NCBI RefSeq assembly: GCF_030250645.1
Contig: NZ_JASSVS010000009.1
Location: 62,001 to 126,000, forward strand
DNA length: 64,000 nucleotides
Reading direction: 5' to 3'
Origin: Marinobacter azerbaijanicus
Lineage (GTDB): Bacteria > Pseudomonadota > Gammaproteobacteria > Pseudomonadales > Oleiphilaceae
The notes below the pieces were generated by a model. The model was given only the letters and a program-made list of their open reading frames with translations. It was not told where the DNA came from and ran no database searches. Shown here piece after piece: positions 45,892-53,862 of this stretch. A program made the position numbers and the translations under genes. Positions within the stretch are counted from its first letter, which is position 1. Each line of letters begins with the position of its first letter.

Positions 45892-45917
45892 TGTAACACC
45901 CGCTGACGTGGTGTGTC
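45892..45917 (+). promoter_or_regulatory. ECF-type promoter P2 of the TTL cluster
   Basis: TGTAAC at 45892-45897, a 15-base spacer and GTGTC at 45913-45917, about 61 bases before the ligase gene. Both elements and spacing are identical to P1. Confidence 0.75.
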
Positions 45918-45977
45918 CATGCGGGTGTGCAACAGAGAACAAAGACAAGATCCGGGCACAAGGGAGAACAGTTCAAC

Positions 45978-48404
45978 ATGACTCGACACTACTGGATGGG
46001 CGGCAACCGCACCTACGAGCAGGACCGCTTTTTCGAAGCATCACTGGACAAAGACCGCTGGCAGAAAGGCGACAGCCCGGATAACTGGGACGCCTGCTGG
46101 TATACGGGCATGCCCGATCCGGAGTTTTTCCGGCATGTCGGGCCCGAGCGCAAGATCAATCACATTCCCGGCAATAACGCCCTGACCGTCAAAAGCCGGC
46201 TTTACCAGAGCCTTCTGACGCTTCGCGATCGGGTGAGCCTCCAGGATAACGGACATGCCGGGCTGGTCGATCGCCTGCAGTTTTTCCCGCGGGTCTACTC
46301 CATGCCCGGGGACTATCACGGGTTCCAGCAGGAGGCCCTTGATGAGCCTTCCAGGCGCTGGATCCTGAAACCCAAGAATGCAGCACGAGGTAAGGGCATC
46401 CAGCTGGTGAAAGACCCGGCAAATGTGCCCATGGATTCATCGTGGATGGTGCAGGAGTACATCGAGAATCCTCATACCATGCAAGGGCGCAAGTATGTGT
46501 TGCGGTTGTATGTTGCGGTCACCTCGGTTGCGCCTCTGCGGGTGTATCTCTACCGCCAGGGCTTCGCCAAGCTGGCATCCGCGCCTTACGACGAGGAAAA
46601 CGCCGACAATCCATACAGTTACCTCACCAATCCCGATGTTAACGCGCTGAATCTCGATGCCGATGTCCCCGTGGAGTTTGTCGACCTGGACCGCTACCGC
46701 GCCTGGTTGAGGGAGCAGGGCCATGATGATGAGGCCCTGTTTGCGCGGGTCGAGGACATGGTCGCCCTGACCTGCCTGTCTGCGGTGGAATCCATGCGCG
46801 AGCGCTCCAGAGTGGTGGGAGCCGATACCCGTGGCTGTTATGAGCTGCTAGGCATTGACTGCCTGGTAGACAGCAAGCTCAAACCCTGGGTGCTGGAGTG
46901 CAATCTCAGCCCTTCCCTGGAAGTATGTGCCGGGCCTGAGAGCGGCGGTGATATTGAAGAAGGCGTCAAGGGATCGCTGGTGGCGGACCTGGTAAGCCTG
47001 GTGGGGCTGAATGGCAAGCCTGAAACCGTTCCCGGTGCGTCTGTGGAGCAACAGCTGATCCTGGAAACCGAAAACGAGCAGGCCCGGGCGGGTAACTTCA
47101 AGCGCCTGTTGCCTTCGGAAAACCCTGCGGCCTATCTGCCGTTTTATACATTGCCACGGCTGGAGGACTGGGTTGTCGCGAAGGCTCTCTCCGGTAACGG
47201 ATTAACCCAGCCAACCCTGCAACGGCGCTGTGCCGAGGATATGATCAGTGAGGATCGGGTGTATGTCTACGATACCCGGTTGGGGCATCTCAGCGTCCTG
47301 AACGAAACCGCATCTCTGATCTGGCTGATGGCCACCGATGGCATCGCTCCGGACGACATTGCCGATGCCCTGACCCAGTCGGCCAGGCAGAACGCTGCTG
47401 CAGAGCCCGATGCCTGGGCCATTCGGCGGGATGTCTGGAATTCGCTGGCGGACTGGGCCAATAACGGTTTTCTGGTCCAGGCGAACGCTGGGAATGCCTC
47501 GGCTTCTGACCTTTCCCCGGCAGGGAATATTCCGCTTCCACAGGTGTCTGAGCCCTATTCGAGTGTTCTCGAATGCGGTGGATTCCACGTGGAGCTGTTT
47601 ACCGATAGCCCCGCGGTGGTGAGTCGGATCGGCTCGTTACTGGTTCCGCTTGAATCGCAAAGCAGGCCGGGTTCCCGCTCCAGGCTTGAGATCGTGCGTG
47701 ACACCCCGGGCTATACCCTGATCCTCGACGGGAAGGTTGTGCAATCAAGGCTTGCCCTTTCCCGGGTAACACCGGCAGTTGTGCGTTGCCTCACAGGCCA
47801 TGCGGCAGACGAAGGCGACATCATCATTGACGCCGGCCTTGTTACCCGGCCGGACGAGCCGTCAGATGCAGTGCTGGTTGCCAATAGCGACCCTGAGTTT
47901 GGCGATTCGCCGGCATTGTGTCTGGCCAGCCAGCTGGGCGCGAACTTTGGCCGGGCCCTGAGAATTTCCGCAGAGCCGGACACGGCCCTGTTTGCGCTTG
48001 GCCTGCCAGCGCAGCTACCTCCCGCCAGGGCTGAGGACCCTGCGGCCCCGGGCCGCTTTTCCATGCATGCCCCAAAGGATGGCCTTGAAGTTGCGTTGCA
48101 ACCAGCATCGCTGGGAATGGCTGGCCAGGGGTACCGCATTACTACGGTTCTGATACCTGCACAGTCATCGTCTCAGCAAAAACCTGGCCTGCAAGCTGTG
48201 TCTGTGAGTGAAGCCCTGCGTTATCTCATCCCCGGCTGTTGTGGCCCTGACGGGCGTCCTCTGGATACGGCCGGGTTCTCGCGGCTGGCCGAGTGGCTCG
48301 AGACAGCAGACCGATACCTGGTGGACGCAGATAATCTTGATGCTGCTGTGCAACAGCTGTCGGGTGCGGACAGGCCAGAGGTAGATCAGGCATTCGGGCA
48401 ATAG
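45978..48404 (+). CDS. TTL-like ATP-grasp peptide ligase fused to PqqD-like and HprK-like domains
   Basis: An 808-residue three-part protein. Residues about 60-345 form a tubulin-tyrosine-ligase-like ATP-grasp domain: WILKPKNAARGKGIQL (128-143), VQEYIENP, RKYVLRLYVAVTS (171-183), PLRVYLYRQGFAKLA, SYLTNPDVN, and the metal-site motif GIDCLVD...WVLECN, with Asp294, Glu307 and Asn309 spaced as in TTL enzymes. Residues about 425-505 resemble PqqD, a RiPP-leader-binding fold (DTRLGHLSVLNETASLIWLM). Residues about 525-808 resemble HprK-related proteins but lack a P-loop. It probably adds Glu or Gly to the repeat proteins encoded downstream. The start at 45978 is the first consistent ATG. Confidence 0.85.
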   Translation: MTRHYWMGGNRTYEQDRFFEASLDKDRWQKGDSPDNWDACWYTGMPDPEFFRHVGPERKINHIPGNNALTVKSRLYQSLLTLRDRVSLQDNGHAGLVDRLQFFPRVYSMPGDYHGFQQEALDEPSRRWILKPKNAARGKGIQLVKDPANVPMDSSWMVQEYIENPHTMQGRKYVLRLYVAVTSVAPLRVYLYRQGFAKLASAPYDEENADNPYSYLTNPDVNALNLDADVPVEFVDLDRYRAWLREQGHDDEALFARVEDMVALTCLSAVESMRERSRVVGADTRGCYELLGIDCLVDSKLKPWVLECNLSPSLEVCAGPESGGDIEEGVKGSLVADLVSLVGLNGKPETVPGASVEQQLILETENEQARAGNFKRLLPSENPAAYLPFYTLPRLEDWVVAKALSGNGLTQPTLQRRCAEDMISEDRVYVYDTRLGHLSVLNETASLIWLMATDGIAPDDIADALTQSARQNAAAEPDAWAIRRDVWNSLADWANNGFLVQANAGNASASDLSPAGNIPLPQVSEPYSSVLECGGFHVELFTDSPAVVSRIGSLLVPLESQSRPGSRSRLEIVRDTPGYTLILDGKVVQSRLALSRVTPAVVRCLTGHAADEGDIIIDAGLVTRPDEPSDAVLVANSDPEFGDSPALCLASQLGANFGRALRISAEPDTALFALGLPAQLPPARAEDPAAPGRFSMHAPKDGLEVALQPASLGMAGQGYRITTVLIPAQSSSQQKPGLQAVSVSEALRYLIPGCCGPDGRPLDTAGFSRLAEWLETADRYLVDADNLDAAVQQLSGADRPEVDQAFGQ

Positions 48405-48413
48405 TCCGAAGTT

Positions 48414-48433
48414 CCGGGCATACCTGTGCCCGG
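48414..48433 (+). terminator. Hairpin after the ligase gene
   Basis: CCGGGCA / TGCCCGG, a 7-base stem with a 6-base loop, in the gap between the ligase and the repeat-protein gene. It has no T tract, so it may be an attenuator or RNA-processing hairpin that sets the ratio of enzyme to substrate rather than a full terminator. Confidence 0.45.
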
Positions 48434-48468
48434 TGTTAACCAGAGAAATGGAAAGGAGATTAAATACC

Positions 48469-48765
48469 ATGTCCAGAGATACTCAGAAAAGACAGTTATT
48501 GCGGAAGCTTGCCAGGGGGATCACCTATACCGGGCCAATGCTTGCCGTTGTGGTTGGTGCTTCGGCCTTCGGCACGGCTACTGCTGCTGAAGTGAATGCC
48601 GAGAGCGAGTACATGATGCTTGCCGCAGGTGAAGCAGAAGCCGAGGGCGAGGCCAAAGGCGAAGCTGAGGGTGAAGCCAAGGGAGAAGCTGAAGGCGAAG
48701 CTGAGGGAGAAGGAGAAGGAGAAGGCGAAGGCGAAGGTGAAGCAGAGGGTGAAGCCGAAGGCTAA
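48469..48765 (+). CDS. Exported Gly-Glu-Ala repeat protein, likely ligase substrate
   Basis: A 98-residue precursor-like protein. Residues 1-16 form a basic leader (RDTQKRQLLRKLAR); a hydrophobic segment (about 18-39, ending TATAA) is a likely signal peptide. From residue 54 to the end it is low-complexity, built of GEAEGEAK, GEAEGEAE and GEGE units, with about every second residue Glu. AAGGAG lies ten bases before the ATG at 48469. The leader is shared with the cytochrome at 49525-50193. It follows the TTL-like ligase, whose family modifies Glu-rich tails, so it is the prime candidate substrate. Unmodified function unknown. Confidence 0.8.
   Translation: MSRDTQKRQLLRKLARGITYTGPMLAVVVGASAFGTATAAEVNAESEYMMLAAGEAEAEGEAKGEAEGEAKGEAEGEAEGEGEGEGEGEGEAEGEAEG
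48628..48762 (+). repeat. Glu/Gly/Ala-coding repeat tract 1
   Basis: An in-frame tract of degenerate 6- and 12-base units (GAAGGCGAAGCT-like and GGAGAAGGA-like) encoding the Gly-Glu-Ala tail of the small exported protein. Codons for Glu, Gly and Ala vary, so selection acts on the protein rather than on the DNA repeat. Confidence 0.85.
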
Positions 48766-48907
48766 GCCAGAATCTGCGGCACCTGAGCAAGGCAGTGGCC
48801 CGGCCAGGGGTATCGGATCCCTCCGTAACCCTGGTGCCGGGGCCCACCTGCCGCTCCGTTGCTGCATTCAGTGAACGAATCAACCCAGACGATACGGGTG
48901 AAGAAAA

Positions 48908-49471
48908 ATGCCAAATTCAAGTGCCGGGTCTGTTAGTTGTGAAGAACTTGTTGCCGAAAATGCCCACGCCATCAATCAGCTTGCAGAGTTGCTTGTGGTG
49001 ATGCCTGGGCAGCTGTATCGGCGAACGTTCGGGGCGAAAAAACAGCATGTAATCGGTAAGCATGTGCGCCATATCATCGACCACTACATGGCTCTTCTGA
49101 AGGCCGTTAACGGGCGAACTGCCGGGCCGCTCGACTATGAAAAAAGGCAGCGCGAGGAAAATCTCGAGCTGGATAACCACGCTGCCTGCAACAGACTTCT
49201 TGCCATCATCAATTCACTTGGACACCTCACTGATCGGCCGCCGAATACACCGCTGGCAATGGAACATCTCAGTGATGATCAGCGGCGTGCCGTAACGACC
49301 AGCATTGACCGGGAACTGGTGTTCCTGGCCAGCCACACCATTCACCACATGGCCATTATTGCGATGCTGGCGGAGCAGGGTGGGGTTGAAGTCCGTGACG
49401 GGTTTGGCGTTCACCCTTCAACCCTGCGTCATCAGCAGCAGTTGCAAATGCAGATGGCGAGGACCGCGTGA
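48908..49471 (+). CDS. DinB-like four-helix-bundle protein
   Basis: A 187-residue soluble protein resembling the DinB/YfiT superfamily: four predicted helices and a His-rich putative metal site, with HVRHIIDHY (His52, 55, 59) and ASHTIHHMAII (His143, 146, 147). DinB-like proteins include thiol-dependent transferases (bacillithiol, mycothiol) and uncharacterised enzymes. It lies between the two repeat-protein genes, 142 bases after the first and 53 before the second, so it probably belongs to the TTL system. It could be a modifying enzyme or a thiol-stress component. No signal peptide. Confidence 0.72.
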   Translation: MPNSSAGSVSCEELVAENAHAINQLAELLVVMPGQLYRRTFGAKKQHVIGKHVRHIIDHYMALLKAVNGRTAGPLDYEKRQREENLELDNHAACNRLLAIINSLGHLTDRPPNTPLAMEHLSDDQRRAVTTSIDRELVFLASHTIHHMAIIAMLAEQGGVEVRDGFGVHPSTLRHQQQLQMQMARTA

Positions 49472-49524
49472 ACCCGGAGTTCATGCCAAAAAACAGGAAT
49501 CAATGACGATTGGAGAATGATCAA

Positions 49525-50193
49525 ATGAATACTGACAGTCATCGTAAAGAACTCCTGCGCAAGCTTTCCCGAAACCTTATGGTGTCGGTACCCGTAATGA
49601 CGGTAGTGGCTATGGCGGGAATGTCGGCGGTATCGGAAAACGGTCTGGGGCTGATTCCTTCAGCGGAGGCTGCCCAGGGTGAAGCGGAAGGTGAAGCAAA
49701 AGGAGAAGCGGAAGGCGAGGCAAAGGGAGAGGCTGAAGGTGAAGCCGAAGGAGAAGGCGAAGCTGAGGGCAAAGCTGAAGGAGAAGGCGAAGCTGAAGGC
49801 GAGGCCGAGGGAGAAGGCGAAGGGACTTCCGAAGCCATGAAAGAAGCAGTCCGGCGCCCCGAAGGGTACAAACCCTATGAGGGTGATGCCGAATCCCTGG
49901 CCAGGAAAGGGGAGGCCCTGTTCAGCGATACCTCATTGTCTTCCAATGGCCTGTCCTGTGCGACCTGCCATACCAACGGTGCCGGCTACGCCGATACCTT
50001 CTCGAATGAATACCCGCATTTCGTGGCCATGGGCAAGAGCGATTTCGGCATGGACAAGGTCCACCTGGATGAGATGGTCCAGATCTGCATGGTTGCTCCC
50101 ATGGCAGCGGAGCCGCTGGAATGGGATTCCGAAGAACTGGCCGCCCTGACCGAGTACATGCGCATTGAGCAGGAGAAATTCAGGCAACGCTGA
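49525..50193 (+). CDS. Exported cytochrome c with N-terminal Gly-Glu-Ala repeat domain
   Basis: A 222-residue protein with leader HRKELLRKLSR, a hydrophobic signal segment ending near SAEAA (residue 50), a Gly-Glu-Ala repeat (52-100) and a class I-type cytochrome c domain (about 115-222). Haem binding is shown by CATCH (145-149), and the likely axial Met lies in ICMVAPM. Leader and repeat match the small repeat protein at 48469, so both probably receive the same modification. The ATG at 49525 has GGAG nine bases upstream. An acidic, modified tail on a periplasmic cytochrome could tune partner docking or metal binding; this is inference. Confidence 0.85.
   Translation: MNTDSHRKELLRKLSRNLMVSVPVMTVVAMAGMSAVSENGLGLIPSAEAAQGEAEGEAKGEAEGEAKGEAEGEAEGEGEAEGKAEGEGEAEGEAEGEGEGTSEAMKEAVRRPEGYKPYEGDAESLARKGEALFSDTSLSSNGLSCATCHTNGAGYADTFSNEYPHFVAMGKSDFGMDKVHLDEMVQICMVAPMAAEPLEWDSEELAALTEYMRIEQEKFRQR
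49678..49824 (+). repeat. Glu/Gly/Ala-coding repeat tract 2
   Basis: An in-frame tract of GAAGGCGAAGCT-like units encoding residues 52-100 of the repeat cytochrome. It closely parallels tract 1 at the protein level, with occasional Lys at the same position in the unit (GEAK, GKAE). Confidence 0.85.
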
Positions 50194-50217
50194 GGAATGG
50201 TCTAAAGCCCGAACGAA

Positions 50218-51588
50218 TCATTGCGCCGGATCTGTGTGACGCTCTGCATCGTCGGTTGTCTCGACGGCTTGGGTGGAGCCTGTCTCCACCCTTTTTTTGA
50301 TCTCATCCTCAATCAGCCATAAACGATCCTGGCCCCAACATCCGGTGTCTCCATAACGGAAACTTGGAACGCCCCATAGCCCCAGGTCATACATTGCCTT
50401 GCGGTTCTCTTCCGCCCACTCGCGCCAGCCCTGATCTTCCAGCAGGGCCCGGGCTTTGGACCAGTCCAGCCCGGCACGCTCTACGATGGTCCGCAGGCCG
50501 GAATCGGTTTCAGAGCGAATGCCCTCGGCATTGACGGCACGTGCATAGGCGCGCATGTAGTCGATTTCCCGTCTACAGGAACGGGCGTATTCAAAGAGCG
50601 CATAACACCTCTCTACACCGGGTCCCAGGGGGTCGGCGACAAAGCCATAGGGTATGCCGAGTTTGGTGGCTTCTCGCTTGGTGTCCTGGAATATGTACCA
50701 TTTCTTGGCATCCGGGACGGATTGGCCGCGCATCAGCATGGGTAGCACCGGGCGCAGCCGGAGTGGTATGTTCCAGGCGCGGGCGAGCAGGACAGCCCGC
50801 TCCAGGCCGAGGTAGGAGTAAGGGCTGCGTATGGAGAAGAACACTTCCAGCAGTGCCTGGTCCGGGCTTTCCAGAGGTTGGGCATCCTGGCCGAGAGTTG
50901 CCCAGGTCCGGTCCCATGCCGGGGTCTGGTCGGGTTGATGCGCCCGCCCTTCACGAATCAACAGGCGTTCCAGGTGGTCCAGCCTGTCGACGCCCCAGAA
51001 CCACTCACCCCGGAAATGCACCATGCTGCCCTGGTAGTGGCCAAGGTCAACCAGCCGCTGCTCGTTTGCCCGCAGTCTTTCTGTCAGTTCGGTGTTGCTT
51101 GTGGCGGTAATGTCGTCATCTGGCGTTATCTCGCCCTGCCAGACGGCTCTCATCGCTTCTGTCGCGCGGGCCAGGTAACTGTCGCTGCTCTCGAGGGCGA
51201 GAAGCTGATCGCGGCAGTGGCTCAGGGCATTTTCGGTGGGCAGGTCGGGTGACTCCGGAGGAGTCAGTCCATAGAGCCGGGCCAGTCTGGCGGCGTCGGT
51301 AATGGCCCAGTCAGTCCACATGGCGGGTTCCGGAAACATTTCCCGGGGCTGGTGCCATACGGTGAAAAAGCGGAGCTGGACATCGTATCGGTAAGCCAGT
51401 TCCGGCAGGGCCTGCAACAGCACGAAACTGAAAGGATCGCGGGGATTGATAAATACATCAACCACATTGCCCTCCCCCTTTCTGGTTGCCCGTAACCGGT
51501 GAATTGCCTGCCGGCAACGTCGTGTCGCAGGACTTGAGATGGTTCTTGCCATCCAGGGCATGATGTCGGCTTTTTCGGGCAACCGCAT
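50218..51588 (-). CDS. Tandem DsbA-like/HCCA-isomerase-type thioredoxin-fold protein
   Basis: A 456-residue protein with two DsbA-superfamily domains of the 2-hydroxychromene-2-carboxylate isomerase type. Domain 1 begins FINPRDPFSFVLLQALPEL (about residue 45) and domain 2 begins FFSIRSPYSYLGLERAVLLARAWNIPL (about residue 255). In both, the redox CxxC is replaced (RDPFS, RSPYS), as in HCCA isomerases and kappa GSTs, so glutathione-dependent isomerisation is more likely than disulfide exchange. The ATG at 51588 has AGGAG upstream. It is convergent with the repeat cytochrome, so a direct role in that system is uncertain. Confidence 0.8.
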   Translation of the reverse strand: MRLPEKADIMPWMARTISSPATRRCRQAIHRLRATRKGEGNVVDVFINPRDPFSFVLLQALPELAYRYDVQLRFFTVWHQPREMFPEPAMWTDWAITDAARLARLYGLTPPESPDLPTENALSHCRDQLLALESSDSYLARATEAMRAVWQGEITPDDDITATSNTELTERLRANEQRLVDLGHYQGSMVHFRGEWFWGVDRLDHLERLLIREGRAHQPDQTPAWDRTWATLGQDAQPLESPDQALLEVFFSIRSPYSYLGLERAVLLARAWNIPLRLRPVLPMLMRGQSVPDAKKWYIFQDTKREATKLGIPYGFVADPLGPGVERCYALFEYARSCRREIDYMRAYARAVNAEGIRSETDSGLRTIVERAGLDWSKARALLEDQGWREWAEENRKAMYDLGLWGVPSFRYGDTGCWGQDRLWLIEDEIKKRVETGSTQAVETTDDAERHTDPAQ

Positions 51589-51642
51589 GTTGGCGATCTC
51601 CTGGTGATTGTTCTGTGACGGCGAACCCGCAGATTACTGGTA

Positions 51643-51668
51643 TGTAACAACCATCGTTCCGGGGTGTC
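51643..51668 (+). promoter_or_regulatory. ECF-type promoter of the GGDEF/EAL gene
   Basis: TGTAAC at 51643-51648, a 15-base spacer and GTGTC at 51664-51668, 46 bases before the ATG. Perfect match to the group consensus. Confidence 0.75.
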
Positions 51669-51714
51669 GATAGTACGTCGAATCCTTATTCACACCAAAC
51701 AGGAATGATGGCTC

Positions 51715-53862
51715 ATGAAGTCGCCGGCAGGGATTGATACAGGTCTTGGAGCTGATGAGCAACTCGCCCGTCGTCGCCAGGATTACTGGCAGTCGGTTTC
51801 CCAGTGGGGGCGGCAGCTGATCTCCTGCCGTCTTTGCAGAAACCTGACCATGGCTGCGTTTGTGGCCATTCTGCTTATCGAATTTGTCATTCTGATCCCT
51901 TCCTACCGTAATTACGAAGAGGATCTGTTAAGCCAGCACGCTGCCATGGCGAGACAGGCCATTACAACCTACCTTGCGACCAAACCGGACGATGTGACTG
52001 CTGAGTCGCTGCAGAGGGTGCTGGGCAGCTCCAGAGTGACAGGCCTTGAACTGATGGTGAATGACCGCTGGTTAAGAGTCGGGGAGCCGGTGACCGATGC
52101 CGGGGATGCGTCAGGGCGCTTGCGGGACCTGCCAAAACCGGAGAACCAACGGCTGGACCTGGTCTGGGATTCCGGGCAGTGGCTTGGTGACTACCCGGTC
52201 AGGGCACGTGTCGATATTACCGGCGTTTCCGGGGAGCTGACGGCGTTTGTTCTGCGGATTCTCGGCCTGTCCCTGCTCATAGCCGTGTTCGTAACAGTGG
52301 TGACCATGGCTGTCGTGGACCGCATGATGCTGTCGCCATTATTGCGACTGCGCGCGCGTATCCTGCAGGCCGGTGGTGATGCGGAACACCCGATGATCTA
52401 TGTTCGCGAACCGGAGCGCCGTGATGAATTCGGTGAGGTGGAAGGCGCATTCAACAGCATGCTTGAGCAGAATGCCTCCTACCTCAATCGATTACAGTCC
52501 CTGAACAAGCGTCTTGATCAGCTGCTGATGGAGCGCACGCGCTCACTGAAGCAGACGGAACAGGAGCTCCAGTTACGCAGCCTCTATGATCAACTGACGG
52601 GGCTGGCCAACCGGAACCTGTTTGAAGAGCGGCTGACCAGATTCCTGGCGGAGGCTGGTGGCGGGGAAGCCATGCCCTCGGCACTTGTGGTGCTTGGCCT
52701 CAATGATTTTCAGGCGCTGAACGGCCTGGCGGGCCATGAAACCGGGGACCGGGTGCTGCAGGAGATTGCCCGCAGACTGGCTGGGTTCAGTCGCGAGCCG
52801 GGATATGTTGCACGATTGGGGGGTGACGTATTCGGACTGTTGCTAACACCCCATCAGGGCCTGAAGGAAGATCTGCTCGAGGCCGACATTGCCGCTGTTA
52901 TTAATGCCTGCATCGCACCGGTTGAGGTGGCTGGCAAACAATACCAGTGCGATGTCAGTGCCGGCGTTGCATTGACACCGCTGGACGGCAATGAGGCTGG
53001 CGTTCTGCTCAGCCACGCTGAAATCGCCATGCACCGTGCTAAAAAATCAACGGATTCCAAAGTACAGTTCTTTGCCTCGGACCTCGGTGAACAGATCCAG
53101 CGCCGCCAGGATATGGTCAAGGATCTCCGCAGTGCCATTGAGAAACAGCAGTTTGAACTTCATTATCAGCCCCAGTTTGATCGGTTGCGGCGTTGTGTAG
53201 GCTATGAGGCACTGCTGCGCTGGCGTCACCCGGAACTTGGCACGGTGTCACCCGCCGAATTCATACCGGTTGCTGAAGAAGCGGGGTTGATAGGCCCTAT
53301 CGGGTTGTGGGTGATTGAACAGGCCGTCACCACCATGAAGCGCTGGGTGGATCAGGGCTTTTCAGGTCGCATGGCGATTAATATTTCTGCCCGGCAGCTG
53401 GCGGACCCGTCGCTGGTGGAGCACATCCGTGGCGTTCTGGGCAGCCATGACCTTGCGCCCGGTTACCTGGAACTGGAAATCACCGAAACCGCCCTGATGG
53501 AAGATGTCGCCACCGCATTGGAGATCCTGGAAGGCTTTCGTTCATTGGGGGTGCTGCTGGCAGTGGATGACTTCGGAACCGGTTATTCTTCGCTGGCCTA
53601 CCTCAAGGCGCTGCCGGTCAAACGCATCAAGATTGATCGGGCCTTTGTGACCGGTTTGCCGGATAACGAGCAGGACGAAGTGTTGTGCCGCACCATGATC
53701 ACCATGGCTCACAGTCTTGGTTGCGAGGTGATTGCCGAGGGTGTGGAAACGGAGGCCCAGGCCAGTTGGCTGGCAACTTCAGGTTGCGACGAACTCCAGG
53801 GGTTCCTGCTGGGGCCGCCGGCGCCGGACGGCTACCGGTCACTCCAGTCAATGGCCCGGTAA
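51715..53862 (+). CDS. Membrane GGDEF/EAL cyclic-di-GMP protein with degenerate GGDEF motif
   Basis: A 715-residue protein: TM1 about 44-62, a periplasmic domain, TM2 about 178-203, HAMP (about 205-260), GGDEF domain (about 290-445) and EAL domain (about 460-710). The cyclase signature reads GGDVF, so diguanylate cyclase activity is probably lost. The EAL side is intact: YEALLRW, NISARQL, ELEITETALME and DDFGTGYSSLAYLKALPVKR. It therefore most likely degrades c-di-GMP, with the GGDVF domain as a regulatory site. The ECF-type promoter places this activity under the local sigma factor. The 3' end overlaps the convergent YiiX-like gene by 31 bases. Confidence 0.9.
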   Translation: MKSPAGIDTGLGADEQLARRRQDYWQSVSQWGRQLISCRLCRNLTMAAFVAILLIEFVILIPSYRNYEEDLLSQHAAMARQAITTYLATKPDDVTAESLQRVLGSSRVTGLELMVNDRWLRVGEPVTDAGDASGRLRDLPKPENQRLDLVWDSGQWLGDYPVRARVDITGVSGELTAFVLRILGLSLLIAVFVTVVTMAVVDRMMLSPLLRLRARILQAGGDAEHPMIYVREPERRDEFGEVEGAFNSMLEQNASYLNRLQSLNKRLDQLLMERTRSLKQTEQELQLRSLYDQLTGLANRNLFEERLTRFLAEAGGGEAMPSALVVLGLNDFQALNGLAGHETGDRVLQEIARRLAGFSREPGYVARLGGDVFGLLLTPHQGLKEDLLEADIAAVINACIAPVEVAGKQYQCDVSAGVALTPLDGNEAGVLLSHAEIAMHRAKKSTDSKVQFFASDLGEQIQRRQDMVKDLRSAIEKQQFELHYQPQFDRLRRCVGYEALLRWRHPELGTVSPAEFIPVAEEAGLIGPIGLWVIEQAVTTMKRWVDQGFSGRMAINISARQLADPSLVEHIRGVLGSHDLAPGYLELEITETALMEDVATALEILEGFRSLGVLLAVDDFGTGYSSLAYLKALPVKRIKIDRAFVTGLPDNEQDEVLCRTMITMAHSLGCEVIAEGVETEAQASWLATSGCDELQGFLLGPPAPDGYRSLQSMAR

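Noticed and set aside
48628-49824. The Gly-Glu-Ala tracts as a CRISPR-like or tandem-repeat DNA element
   Set aside because: The units are in frame, have synonymous variation and lie inside genes with ribosome binding sites and signal peptides; selection is on the protein.
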